This document shows positions 46,073 to 58,300 of a stretch of 64,000 nucleotides of DNA, one piece after another (the first letter of the stretch is position 1; every line of letters begins with the position of its first letter). The notes under the pieces are model-generated. The model searched no databases. It saw nothing but the letters and a program-made list of their open reading frames with translations, and was not told the DNA's origin. Made by a program: the position numbers and the translations under genes. Origin of the DNA: Lasiosphaeria ovina (lineage: Eukaryota > Ascomycota > Sordariomycetes > Sordariales > Lasiosphaeriaceae); assembly GCA_033439765.1 (NCBI GenBank), contig JAULSN010000002.1:434001-498000 (forward strand). The letters are read 5' to 3'.

Positions 46073-46886
46073 AGATAATTACATCTCAATGTAGTCTGTA
46101 GAGTGAAATGTATGTATTTTGACTCTGGAGGAGGAGCAATAAGGGCGGGATGGCAGCAGAAACAAGCGGGTTTGAAGACAAGTGTCACACTGAGTATTAC
46201 TGAGAGTATAAGTGGTCTAGAACTAGGGGAAAAGGGGGCTATTTACGCACAACCACAAGGGGGATTCAGCACTAACCTATTGTAATCTAGAGTTCTTTAT
46301 TTTTAGCTAAGTACCTCGGTGGTTGATGTAAGGTGGTTGGTCCGCCGTCTCTGATCTAATAACGGCGGTGCGTTCCTCTTCTCTTTTTCCTAGGCTTTCG
46401 AAGGTATCTCGACTTTCTTCGTAATTATCCAAGTCTTCCGGGCCTACACACGAGCCTGTGCCCTTCTTCGATATCCCTAATACTATCTGATATAACTAGG
46501 TACTTCTTAAATACCTGTGGACTCACAGTTCGCCTTGTGTTTGTTTTGGTGAGAGCTCCGCTTCAGTACGCGGCTTGTTTCACTCAGCCGCATTCCTCCG
46601 TCGCCTCTATCAACCTCTTCACGAACGCCCGAATGCTGTCCTCAGCGAGCCCCTCAAAGTCGCGTCTGACTTGTGCCGCCAGTTTGCCAATCTGCTCGAC
46701 GCTGCGCTTGCACCCGGCCTCGAAGTCATCCTTCTTGCTGCCGCTCACTCGCCGGCATGGCCGAAACTGACAGCCATTCCATCCGTCCAATGGCCGGCTG
46801 GAGGTGCGTGTTGCTAATCTCAATATAAGCGCCGCTAATGTGGACGGTAACGCTGAAGCGGCCCTGCAATCTCAGCGCGGCGGCAA
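46073..46886. other. Target duplication and spacer with a possible coding fragment
   Basis: 46073-46080 is the right copy of AGATAATT. Further on, the minus strand 46823-46584 reads DDFEAGCKRSVEQIGKLAAQ and EDSIRAFVKRLIEATEECG, a helical, protein-like piece. It could be a further exon of the gene that ends at 46887 or a fragment of another gene; no in-phase junction was convincing. Confidence 0.4.
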
Positions 46887-48281
46887 TTACTGTCTATTTG
46901 TTTGCTCAATAACATTAGCCATTGACCTGCCGAGCAAAGCGTCTCGCGGTTTTGGGACTCGGTAGCGGGGAAGAGGCGCAATCGAATTCACCTCTTTGCT
47001 TTGTTTGCTGAGTCTGAAGCTTTCGGCATGGTCGGGATCCAGGCTATTGTGGATCAGGCGTAGAAACGCCTTCACATCGGTTTCCATGGTGTTCTCAATA
47101 CTGAGTTCGAGCATCTCCTTGAAGACATTTTCGAGCAGCTCAATATGGTATTTCAATACCCCGAGATGATGTGCCGAACTTTCGAGAATCGTCATCATAT
47201 TTTCCTAGGTAGCCACACAAGAAACGGCAGTTAGCCACTGTTCATCCCCCCGGGGGGGGGGGGGGGGGCATGACGAAATCGTCCCGCAATTAGTCGGCTG
47301 TTGTTTACCAGAGCAACGATATCGGCGCGTATCCGCTCCAGATCGAGATCGGACTTCGACAGAAGGCGGGAGTCGTGTTGGGTCGGCTTCCTCGCACTGC
47401 TCCTGAGTGCGGATTCTGATTCAACCTCTGCGTCCCTCTGGTTCTGCGTCCTGTGCCTCTTCTCGTCGGTGACCTTCTCTGTGGGATGGCCCAAGTGGTC
47501 AGTACTGTACAACGTACCCAAGAGCAGAATTACAGCTTTGAAGCTCGGATTCCAACCTTTTGTGGTCAAGGCGTCTTTCTTGAGGTGGGTGATGACAAGC
47601 TGCCAGTAATGGAACTTGGCCACAATTGCCTTGGCGGCCCCGAGACACTTGCTGACAGACGCCCATATTACATCCATCTCGGGCTTCAGGTTTCGCCTGA
47701 TATCGTCCGGGTCCTCGAGGAAGTTTACAAGGTTAGCAATACTCCCTTTCTCGTCTGTCAGAGCCCGGGCCATGCTGTGAATGGCGCCCATTTCGTGCTG
47801 CGCTTGGATATAGGCTTCGCGACCGACGTCGCCGCAGTGCTGCACGTTGGTGCGGAAATATTGCGACCTAGAGATACGTCACTGGTTAGACTGGGATGAG
47901 TGACAAGAACAGGACCGAGACTGACGGTAGCTTGCCACGCCGCACGAGGCCGTTGAGATCCATGATGTCGAGTGTGTCGACCTTGATACCAGCGGCACAT
48001 TCCTGGTTGGCCGCTTGGAACAGGCTGACCATGGAAAAAATGGCGAATGGCGCAAGGGATAGTGAAGCAGCCCAGTCGTGGTCTGTCGGGGTATAATCTC
48101 CCTTGACGGTTCGGATGGCCTTGTCGCGGGCCTTTTCAAGCATCAAGGCGTAGCTCGCCCTAGGTCTAGATCTTTGTGCACTTTCCTCGTCGTCCACACT
48201 GGCGGCATTATCATTGTGCCGGCCGGAGGCGGGACCTTCGCCAGCATCGGAATATTCGGACGGCGACGGGAAAAGGTCCAT
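46887..48281 (-). CDS. Helical protein of unknown function, possibly a fungal STAND-type N-terminal module
   Basis: Three exons (48281-47926, 47867-47309, 47204-46887) with in-phase GT..AG introns of 58 and 104 nt give 410 residues. The N-terminus MDLFPSPSEYSDAGEGPAS is disordered and acidic. The body is helical (DWAASLSLAPFAIFSMVSLF, HEMGAIHSMARALTDEKGSI, AAKAIVAKFHYWQLVITHLK). Exon 3 begins ENMMTILESSAHHLGVLKYH and ends ANVIEQTNRQ. Overall it resembles helical N-terminal or effector-like parts of fungal STAND proteins, but no NTPase follows and I cannot name the family. The second intron contains a C6G18-type homopolymer that could be an assembly hazard. The gene lies just beyond the hAT element. 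The exon model is supported by phase and branch sites (CTAAC in the first intron). Confidence 0.65.
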
Positions 48282-49614
48282 TGCTGCTGAGGTGTCGAAA
48301 GGTGACTGGGTGCATTGTTCGGTTGCTGGGACACGAAAGAGTCAAGACCAGGAACCAACAGTTGAGACCGTCGCCCGAGGGGCAAGCTTGGGCCGCAGTG
48401 TGCCAAGCCCATCATGCATAGTGAGGCTCCGGGCCTGGTCCGTCGGGATAAATGGACTGTGCTCCTACTCGTCAGGGCTACAAAAACGCCCTGACCAAGT
48501 CGCAGGCCCTTCCTTGTACGAACCCGATTTAAATAATTTTAACGGAAACCATTTACTGGCCTCGGCGTAATTATACCTTGTAGCCCTGTTAAGCCAGATA
48601 CTTACGCTATAATACTGCTTGAATTATCGTAATTAGCTCTTCCTAATTGTTAACATATATCAAGGACTCTTCAAGCCCCCAAATACCAATCTACCTGTCA
48701 ACTACCTAGAGATATAGTCCATTTAGCAGATTCATCATCTGGGCTGACCCCGCATAAATCATAGGTTCTCGGCCTAATCATAGGTACCACATAAATCACT
48801 CCGTGAACGAAGAGGTCAAAGAAACTATGCAGGTGCCCGTTACACATGGTTCGGCTCGCCACAAGTGGATGTTCGTACATGTCGTAGTAAACATACCCCT
48901 ATCCGGGCGCAGTAGTGTGGCTCCCTGAGCCTACAGCCACCTGCAGGCATTAACTCGCACCTACGGTGCCGTACTCACATTTACCCTGCGCACTCTCTGT
49001 TGTATAAATAACTAGACTTTTTCCTTTGTAAAATAGCTTCTAAGAGATATGCCTTTCTCAATGCACTTCCCCAGCTCTATTTTACCTGTGACAATACATA
49101 CACACCGAACGTGGTCTTAGCGCCGGTTCTCGGCAGCCCGCCGGTCCCCGGGCCACATTGGTGTTTTAGTAAATCACCACCTAGTCAAGTGGGAGACAGG
49201 AGCGGCGGAATACGTCAGCATATACGTCCCCCATCGATAGACCCTTGACGGTGGCTTCAGCCGTCAACTCGCAAACCTCTCTGCGAAACCCAACCACGGC
49301 AAGGACAATACAAACGCCGCCGAGAAATCAAGCCGTGTGAACAAGGCGAGAAGCTGAGACATGGCACTTGTGGACAGGCAAGTGAATAATTAACTGATTA
49401 TATTTATGTACATGGAAGCAATTTAACACTCGCTTCTGTGTTTGTAAGTTGTAAGTAGTGTACATCTAGAATAGGTAGTTATAGTCGGGGATGCCACTGT
49501 ATCCGGGGTATCGTTTCATCTTATCCGTACACATGATCATGCGTTCTTTTGAATCAATTCATGTCTGGCGGGCTTCTACCCGCCCCAGATCGCCCCTTCT
49601 GGTCCGCTGTGAAG
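48282..49614. other. No recognisable gene
   Basis: GTCAGGGC-n9-GCCCTGAC forms a short hairpin at about 48470-48494. The remainder is AT-rich without coding signal. Confidence 0.4.
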
Positions 49615-51677
49615 CTATACCGGCACGGTTCCGGTGACTCTCCAGTTGGTACCGTCGGTCACCGCCTCGATCACGTTGCCACCGCGCTGGAAATAGCACC
49701 TCGATTCGTTGGACGGCGGCTGCAGGTTGACGGCGCTTCCCGCCACGTTCACGGGCGACGTCGCCAGGGTGATGCAGGCAATGTCCGTGTCCTTGTCAAC
49801 GCCCTGCAGCACCGACGGCTTAGACGTCTTCCACCCCGAGTCCGAGTCGACGTAGACGACGTTGATGTTGGACGAGGCGTCCACGTAGAGCACATATGTG
49901 TTGACGCGCTGGAGCGGATCCGAGGCGCGCGCCGTGGAGAAGGCCGTAAAAGCGGCGTTCTTCGGGATAATGGTCTTTGGAAATTCTGCTCGGGGTTTCA
50001 CGGTTAATTTCCTTGCCTTTCCCCGCGCATTCTCGAAGAACCACATAGCGACGTACCTTTGTTCCACGACAAGACCATCTGGTCGTCCGGCACGTTGGGA
50101 AGGTCGTGCACGACGGCGTACAAGCCGTTGTCTTGCCCCTGGTACACGATGCCGTAGCCGCCCCGCACTGCGATGAGCGAGAAGCTGGAATAAACGGGCA
50201 CCAGGGCCAGGCGCGTGCCGCTCAGGCCCGTGATATTCAAATCCTTGTTGTCCCACTCGGCGGCGGGCGAAAAGCCGCCGAGGAGGCGGTCGCGAACCTC
50301 CCTTATCATGCCCCTCGAGTCCTGGTAGACGAGCCAAGGCCAGTACGCGGCGATGCTGGTGCCCGGGGCTGCGGTGAGATGGACTTTCCCGATACTATCG
50401 TCGTCGACTGGAGGAGTGTTGATGGAGTTCATGTTGATGCCGAGCACTTGTGCGCCTTCACCAATGTAGAAGACCTCGGTTTGAGGCTGCGAATTGGTTA
50501 GTGAACGGCTCGTTGAAGGAGGGCAGAGCAAAGGGGGAGAACGGCCTACATTGAAAGCAGACCCGTAGATAATCTGAGTGACAGCCAGTCGGGTGCTGTC
50601 TGTTGAGAATGTGCTGTACCCGACTGGAGGCGCCCAGTACGAGTTGTCCACTGCCGGCTTGGAACTGTCGTAGATGGATTGGTAGACTTTATGGTCTGCA
50701 TCTTGATAGAACATGGTGATCTGGGCGCCATTTCCCTTCTGAAGGCCAGTGACGGTCAAGGGAGAGCCTTGGCGTATAGTTCGCTTTGCGGTCGCCGTGC
50801 CGGCCGAAGCACCGGCCGACGTGCTGCTCGATGTGCCGCTCGAGGTCCCGCCTGATGTGCCGCTCGACGTTCCACCCGACGTGCCGCTCGACGTGCCACT
50901 CGATGTGCCACTCGACGAGCCACCACTCGACGTGCCACCACTCGACGTGCCGCCGTTTGTCGAGCCACCACTGGACGAGCCACCGCTGGACGAGCCACCG
51001 CTGGACGAGCCACCGCTGGACTTGCCACTGCTTGAAGTGCCGTCGCTGGAAGTGTCATCGCCTGACGTGCCACCGCTCGGCGTGCCACCGCTCGGCGTGC
51101 CACCGCTCGACTTGCTGCCGCTTGAAGTACCGGTGGACGTGCCGGTTGAGGTGCCGGTGGACGTTCCGGGCGAGGTGCCGGGGGTAGGGGCGCCAGACGT
51201 GGAAGAAGTGGATGTTGGGTTGACGGCCCCGGTCCCTTCCTGTTGCTGGCCCTGGCCTTGTTGCTCGGCCAGCTCGTTTGGCGAAGATGCCCTAGAGGCC
51301 CTGGTTCCGAGGACGCCTCCCACGACAGCACCGACGACAACAAGCACGGCCACGACAACAGCCAAGATGAGCCATAGGCGCTTCCTGCTGCTCGGCTGTG
51401 GCTCTTCGGGCGGGGGGTAGGCGACCTCGGGTGCTGTGTCGGCGCCGTTTCTGGCAAACACCGTGTACTTGTTGTGTTCCGAGTAGGGCCTCAGGGCTGG
51501 CTCGGTGCTGTGGGTGGGCGAGGAGACGTACTCCTTGCCGTAGTAAATCTGGGGCTCCATGTACTGCTGTGAGGCTCTCAAGTGCTCGTGGGGGACGACC
51601 TCGAGTCCCCCGGGGCCCTGGGGGAGAGGCTCGAGGCCGGGCTGTTCGTCTTTATCATGGTGGTAGTAATAGACCAT
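49615..51677 (-). CDS. Type II membrane protein with fucose-specific-lectin-like domain
   Basis: Exons 51677-50550, 50486-50057 and 49985-49615 give 642 residues. The first intron (63 nt, GTAGGC..TCGCAG with CACTAAC) happens to be in frame and would look like coding sequence if ignored. The N-terminal 100 residues are cytosolic and Tyr/Pro-rich, RKR precedes a membrane helix at about 101-124 (LWLILAVVVAVLVVVGAVVG), then follows a 150-residue Gly/Ser/Thr stalk. The C-terminal 300 residues have repeated beta-propeller-like strands: QITMFYQDADHKVYQSIYD, SYWAPPVGYSTFSTDSTRLA, YGIVYQGQDNGLYAVVHDLP, NTYVLYVDASSNINVVYVDS, as in fungal fucose-specific lectins (AAL-like). Outside the cell it could bind fucosylated glycans of the wall or of partners. 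Sugar binding is inferred from fold-like repeats only. Confidence 0.85.
50800..51180 (-). repeat. Coding minisatellite in the Gly/Ser/Thr stalk
   Basis: Units of 12-15 nt such as CTCGACGTGCCA and CTGGACGAGCCACCG (plus-strand reading) repeat for about 380 nt and encode SSGGTSSGT-type stalk sequence of the lectin-like membrane protein. Such arrays change length easily by slippage or recombination. Opposite-strand open frames (EVPLDVPPLDV-type, 50749-51420) are artefacts of the repeat. Confidence 0.85.
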
Positions 51678-53830
51678 GTTGATGCAGACGCCGGCGGGCA
51701 CGAGGAGGGAGGGTTATGAGTGATCACGACATGGGTCCTGCAGAGGGCTCGAGGCTCAGGCGGAAGTGTAGCAGGTAAATTAGGGCAGGGCAAGGCACCG
51801 GCGTTGCGCTTGCGGTAATTACGTGGAAAGATGGGACGGCGAGAGCCTCAGTCAGAGGGAAGGCAGACGCAGAGGGGAAGCAAAGAGGAAGCTCGGGAGG
51901 AGCAGGTGTGGAGAGGGGAGGGGAGGCAAGCAAGATAAAGGTGGCGGCTTCGGGGCCAAGGAGCGAGCCGGGCACAGCATGAATGGTGCCCCATCGGCGG
52001 GCGGCGGGCGGCCAGGTGCGTTTTCATATCATGAGATGAGATGGATGGGTGTACAGTGGAGAGGATGGTAGGCAATATAGGGCTGAGGATGACATGAGAT
52101 TGGGGTCCACGGATTGATGGAGCCGAAATCACTCACAAAAGTTGAAAGAGGCATCATGGGCATGACGCGACGGGAGCCTCGGGAGGCACGGGCACAGGCA
52201 CAGGCCAAGGCAAAAAGGAATCCACCCTCGCTGTTGTGCCGTGTCGTGTCGGGGTGGAGCTTTCAACAATCAATTACTAAGTTAAGCATGTATGGAAGGT
52301 AGTTGCGGTGATTGCAATTGGTCACACCAGTCTCGCGTACAAATGCCCACTGGCTGGCTGGTTGGTCTGTTGGTAAGTTTGTTGGCTGGCTGGTTGGCTG
52401 ACGTGGCTCGAGCTTGGTTGAACGCCGCATTGCGCCGCGCAGCCACTCAAAGTCCGTTCCTTCCAGTTGAACTTGAAACTGTCTGTGGGCATATTTCCCG
52501 CCCTCGGCCCTCACACCACTGGACTTCCAAAGTTGGCCGCAATTTAAGCTAGACACCTAGACCCCATCATACATAGTACCATCCGGACCAAGTGCGCACG
52601 TGCAGTCGTCACTGCAGTGCAGTGGCCGATCTTGCCATTGCCCAACCACGTCTGTCGTTCAATTCAACAAGGGTTCTCCAAGATGTGGACCTGTAGTGTT
52701 CCCCGCCAGATCCATCCACTGTTGCTACCTTGGCGTTGCGGTGGGTACGACCGACATGTTTCAAACATGTGTTCAGCATCGTATCCCCAATCCTGCCAAC
52801 ACTCTTGCATCTTGAACAATTACTAGTGCAATCCTTTGCCGTGAGTTAATGGGCCGGTGTTGCACCACTATCCACATCCACCGCGCTGCTCCACCCTTTC
52901 TCGGGCTCTCGTTCGTTGCAGCGCCCCCAGCGCCTTTTTGGCGCGCAACCCCGTGGCGAAGGCCCCCTCCCAGCATCATTCATTCATCCATTGGTACCAC
53001 TCGATCTGTGTTATTATTAGCCGACGCAAGCGCCCGTTTCCCCCTGTTGGCTAGCACGGCCACTGCAGCACCTGCCTGTTTGGCGCTCAGCGTCTTGACC
53101 TTAGCAAAGCTTGAACAGCGTCCCGGTTCGCTACCAACATGGATGCGATGGAATGCGCCAGAGCACATACAAACTTGGCCCGATTGCCCGATGAGGATGT
53201 GCACACGCCAGATCTGCCTGCACCGTTACGTTCGTTGCGGCCCGCCGTCCGCAATGTCGCCCCACAGGCCCACACTCCTTCAGCCGGCCCAATCTGGAAA
53301 GAAGGGGCTGTGCTGCTCGGCCGAGACCCGGGACAAAAAGAAAGGATCAGGAACCACGGGAATAAATATTAATGATGGTAATCCCCAGCAAGTTAGCTGC
53401 CGACTTTCCATTCGTCTCTGGTTCAGCCCCCTGTGGCGACCTATGATAATGATAATAATATTGATAAAAAAGCAAGCAACCAGACACCATCCCAGCACAA
53501 AGTCCCCAGTGTTTGACACTATACCGTGTCTGTCCCCCCCGCAGCAAGAATCGTATATAGCGGTAAAAGAGGTGTCGTGGCTCCAGCAAGTCCTGCTGGT
53601 GCATCAAAGCGGCTCACCGACGCCACAGGAAGGCGCCACCGTTTCTAGAATGCAGTAAAAGCTGGGAACTTCTGGAAAACGTCGCCCCACACTGGAACGC
53701 CGTCATATCAGGATTCAGGTCCCCGAGGGGGCGGCCAACCCCCGCCCGAGAAAAAAGAGGGGAGAAAAAACAAGAAAGAAAAAATGAACAGCCGAGAAGA
53801 CGAGCCCAGCCGTTTTTTTTTTCAGCCTGG
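51678..53830. other. No recognisable gene
   Basis: The promoter of the lectin-like gene should lie next to 51678. The longest frame (52849-53658, 269 codons, plus) has unbiased composition, no splice signals and no domain. GGCTGGTTGG/TTGGCTGGCT short repeats occur at 52350-52400. Confidence 0.45.
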
Positions 53831-54500
53831 CTAATGGTCGCGGCGGCAAGTCGCGCCAGTTGCGAGGCACCAGTCGCACGTAGCGTGCTTCAGCTCCTCC
53901 TCCACGTCAGCCGCGGCGGCTCCTCCAAAAACCCAGCGGACGGGCGAGGCAAGCCCGGCGCTTGCTGGCTGGGCCGGGACACGAGCAGCTGCTGCAAAGG
54001 CGGCAGCAGGGAAATCCATCTGCGTGCCCATCGATGGCACCGTGGCGGTGGCGGCGGCAGGCGGGGCCATCGCGGATCCGGCCGCCGGGCCAGTCGTCTT
54101 GCTGTGTCAAGCGGTTTGTGGTTAGTAAACTGACTTCTGACTTGCTTTTCTCTCGTTCTTTTTCAAAGGTTTGGGTCTCTGTGCAAATTTGAGGCATCCA
54201 AGGTTTTGACTTGTGCGTTTTGGACTCATATCTCAGCCTAGAGAGATGAGAAGAACGAGTAGGTACTTACTTGGCCGGGCTCATCTGCTGCTTAGCGGCA
54301 GCGGCGGCGGCGGCGGCTGCCTCTGCGGCTTCCTCCTCTTCGTCCTCCCGTTCCAAACGATCGCGCATGGCGGTCATCTTGGCCTCGGCTCGGGCCAGAC
54401 TCGCGAAGAGCCGCTCGACCCTGGCATCTAGCTCTCTCACCCCCACTGCGATGACGGCGGCGGCATTCTCGATAATGTTCAAGGCGGCGGCGAGATTCAT
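53831..54500 (-). CDS. Small helical protein with C-terminal Cys motif; N-terminus frame-shifted
   Basis: Exons 54500-54271 and 54101-53831 (GTAAGT..CACAG intron, in phase) give 166 residues from MNLAAALNIIENAAAVIAVG. A helical segment with a charged coiled-coil part (LFASLARAEAKMTAMRDRLE) precedes an Ala/Pro-rich linker and the end CDWCLATGATCRRDH, which resembles half of a fungal Zn2Cys6 cluster (C-x2-C-x6-C). An upstream ATG at 54625 (MIAITKQMGLGVGAGAGVAA) is coding-like, but a C9 run near 54520 puts it one base out of frame. The true protein probably begins at 54625, with one indel in the C run that is either real or a sequencing error. No DNA-binding role can be claimed with only three Cys visible. 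Confidence 0.6.
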
Positions 54501-54625
54501 GCCGCCCTCCGAGGAGGCGTTGGGGGGGGGTGGGGGGCTGCCACCGAGTTGGCGGCAGCGGGGGACGCGGCAACACCCGCGCCGGCACCAACTCCGAGGC
54601 CCATCTGCTTGGTTATGGCGATCAT

Positions 54626-55186
54626 GGCGACGAGGACGACTAGTATGTATTTATTTATTTATGTATGTTTTGTTGTGTTTTGGTGATATGTGGTAGCCTC
54701 ATGAAAGAGTCCCTGTTTTTGACCCTGTGGACGAGAACAATTCAGGGTCCAGGCCTATTCCAAGGACGTTGGACTTCAGGGCTATCAGGCTAGAGGATAG
54801 ACAGAAAGTTAGCTCTTGGCTAGTCTCAACCAACTAGCTAGATCCTGCTCTGTAGATTGATGTAAAAGACTCATAATTACTTTCTCGGTTTCATCGCTCA
54901 AGATACATAAACGATCATATATACACTCACGAGGAGTTGTTTCGAAAACCAAGGCTGAACGTTGTCACTACTCTAAAGATAACGGGAGGGCAGAGAAAAG
55001 ACATGGCGTAAAATCCAATATTGAGCTGATTGAAAGAAAGAAAGAAAATATCGGAAAAGGAATGGTAAGAAAAGGAGAATGAACCTATACATATGGACGC
55101 ACACATACAGAGATAGACATGCGAGAGACATTAGCGATGTAAGAGGTAATGATGAAGAAAAAAGCTAGTGCTACATCTCCCCATCA
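54626..55186. other. Spacer between tandem minus-strand genes
   Basis: No coding signal. It holds the 5' region of the small Cys-motif gene and the 3' flank of the AAA ATPase gene. GAAAGAAAGAAAG at about 55030 is a short microsatellite. Confidence 0.45.
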
Positions 55187-55304
55187 TTAATCGGAATAAT
55201 CTTCCTCCAGTGTGTCAATGTCTGAGACTGGTCTCTCGCCGCCCTTCCCACCAGCGGTAGTACGATGGTGATGGTGGTGATGCGACCCATGATACCCGCC
55301 CCTT

Positions 55305-55342
<38 letters not shown>

Positions 55343-58300
55343 GCTAAACCACTCTCTCTCTTCGTAGTTTTCCCCCTCGGGGAACCTGTCGGGACGCGGA
55401 CTGTTGGAGAGCCGCCTTTGCCTTCCTCCGCCTAGGTTGCCCCCTCTCATAGATCGAGGGACGCCTTCCTGGTCAAGGGGCGACACACTCCTCCGGGTGC
55501 GCGAGGCTCCTCCTCTGGTATCTGTGTTCTCGTCGTCTTGTTCATCGTAAGGTGAGTAGGCTCGTGGGTCCCCGCTATTTCGTGACCCAGCTGCCCTAGC
55601 CCTGTGTGGCCCGGGTAATTCGAGATTCCCGCTGCTGCGTGAAGCATGTGGCGGCCTTTGGGGCCGAGTGGTGTACTCGAATGGCGAGGGCGGTGAAGCG
55701 GCTATGCCCGTCGAGAGCTGGCTGCCACTACGGGGCCGAGAATTAAAAGAGTCCCGATGCTTCCCTTGTGTAGGACCACCGCGGTCTACCTGTAGGCGCG
55801 GCCTCTTGGGCGGTGGGTGAATTGGCCCAGCGTCATCGTCATCATTGTCACCGGTTCCGCCGTCTTCTTGCTCAGCAAACGGTTGAGCGGCAGCTGTAGC
55901 AGCTGCCGCGACGGCGGCGGCGGCTCCAGCCTTGTTCTTGTTGTGCTCCTTGATGTACTGCCTCCGCATGTAGCCGGTGAACCAGTCCTGGTAGTCATCG
56001 TGGCGCGTCTCACCCTCGAGCGCCAGCTGGGCGTCGGTCGTGCCCCCACGCATTGCCGTGCAGTAGTCGTCGAATGAGGCTGTGATTGCGTGCGTCGTCT
56101 CGAAAAAGCGCACGTCGAGCACGGGCGGGTTGAATTTGTAGGGGTCTTCCTCGGGACCGCTGCCCTTCCGGCTTTTTTGCTTGTTGGCTTGTGATCTTCT
56201 GGTCTCCGTGTCGTCCTCTTGGCCACCGCCTTCTCCTTGTCTCTGATTCTCGGCTTGACGCTGTCTAATCTCTTTAGCCCGCAACTCGCGTTCGTAGTAC
56301 GCGAGACTGCGCGCAACCTGGAAGGCGTTACGTATCTGGCGACCGTTCCAACGCCCTGGCCCAGTACCGGTCTCCTCCGCTTTCTGAAAGAGTCGCTTTG
56401 CAAACGCCAGCAGCTTCTTTTCGTCAATTTCCATGGTAGCTCGCTTCTCCGCATTGGCAAGCTCATCCTCAATCCTTCGCAAGCGCTTGATGTTGAGTTT
56501 CCAAATGTCCAGCGTTTGCTCCAAGATCAAGTCATTGTATAGAATCTTGTAGTGTATACGGGACTTGAAAGCCTCGTCCAGAACGCCGGCTCTGTTGGTA
56601 GTAAGGAAGAGAATGCCGTCGTAATAGTCGAGAACTCGAAGGAAAACTAGTAGACACGAGGTTAGAGACCACTATGTAAATAGAAGATGCTGCATTACAC
56701 AGGATGACTCACCTGATACCATGGCGTTCTTGTCGGTTGCCTCACTCCGAGTCCGCTGTGAAAAGAAGGTATCGACCTCATCCAACAGTAGAATGCAGTC
56801 CCAGAGGCTAGCCAGTCGGAAAATGTCGCGCAGGGAAGATTCGAGCCTGTCAGGCGTAGTCCCCAGGTCGCCGACTGTAATCTTGAAGAGGGCTTTTCCG
56901 TTGGCCTGCGCGATGGCTTCTGCAGTGGCCGTTTTGCCAACTCCAGGGACTCCGTGGAGTAAGATGAAAAGTCCCGTGCCCTTTCCCTGGAAGAGATCAA
57001 GTGATGTCACATCCATGGATAGCTCCTTCTCCATCTTGCGCTCAATGTCCCGCTGAATGAAGTGGCCTTGAATAGCGCCTTGGATAGCATGCTTTGCCAC
57101 GGGCGAAATCTTGAGAGCATCAAGGGCGAGACCCGTTTGGGACAATTCGCGGAGCTTGGCTACCGCGAGTTGGGCAAACTTGCGCTCCTGAAAAACATAG
57201 CCAAAGACACGGCCGGCCAACAAGATCTTTGCATCGTCCGTTAGGAATTCATTAGTGGTCGGCCTGAGGGCCTTCGCGTTTTTGCGAATAGCTCTGAGAA
57301 AGGGATCCTCGTTCAAATGCTGGTTGCGCTGCTTGAAATTCACACCACTCTTGACTGGGATGAGTTCGGTTGTCTCCCCAAGAAGATTGGCCCGGTCCGG
57401 ACCTGACCACCAGCAAATAGGAAAGTCCTCGAGCATAGTCAGGCCTTCGGCGGTCTTCTCTCTCATGGTGCCCCGTTGCGGCCGCCAGGCTGGGCAAGAC
57501 TGGAACGCCTCGTTGAAGTCTACCATGATCTCGCTGTTGACATGTTCTGGTTGCGTCATCTCCTTTCCATTCTGGTCTACCGTGGGATTCCCGCTAGGAT
57601 CCCGCATCAGAGTCCAACCATTATACGAGCAATGCTTGGTTTTGATGAAGTCGAGGAGTGACTCGCCGGTCTCTTTCGCAAACGCTAAGCGAGTCTCCCA
57701 ATCGGGGCAAAAACGCATGGGATAAATGGGAAGAGCAGTGACGAGGATCTCGCCAAAGAATTGATCAATCGTGATGCTGTCCTTGACGACGCAAAACTCA
57801 TCTCCGGTGTAGTCGACATAGTAGCAGGCGAGAGTAAAAGCGGCCTCATCGTTCTTTATGGCCGCGTCCCTGATCTCAGCGTCGTCGGATGCTGCGGGAA
57901 GGAGGCGCTCAGGAACTGAGTCGACAAAGTAAGTTTTCCAGATGCGCTTTCCTGTCCGAAAGTCGCGGCGGTCCGGCTGCTCTCCGTTTACCTGCCGATA
58001 GACGAACTCGCCTGTTCTGAAAAGGTACCAAAGATCGGAAAAGCGGACCTTGGCGTTGGAGTTGTGGTCCATGTTTTCAAAGCGGCGATAGTCGGGCATG
58101 ACACGTTTGTCCATGAATTCGACATATGCCCGAAGACATTTCAGCGCCCGAGGAGTTTCTTCTATCGTTTCAGCGTCGTTCCCGCCTGAGCTACCGCCGC
58201 TGTCGCTCTCTTGGTCATTCTCGTCATCCTCCACGTCCGTGGTTCGCGGGAAATCCAATATCTTTTCAAGCCTCTCAAGCTCGGCCTTGACCCTGGGGTG

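Noticed and set aside
50749..51420. 223-codon plus-strand frame rich in Val-Pro-Leu repeats
   Set aside because: It is the antisense of the Gly/Ser/Thr stalk minisatellite of the lectin-like gene.
52849..53658. 269-codon plus-strand frame
   Set aside because: No splice sites, no domain-like blocks and no codon bias; treated as chance in GC-rich sequence.
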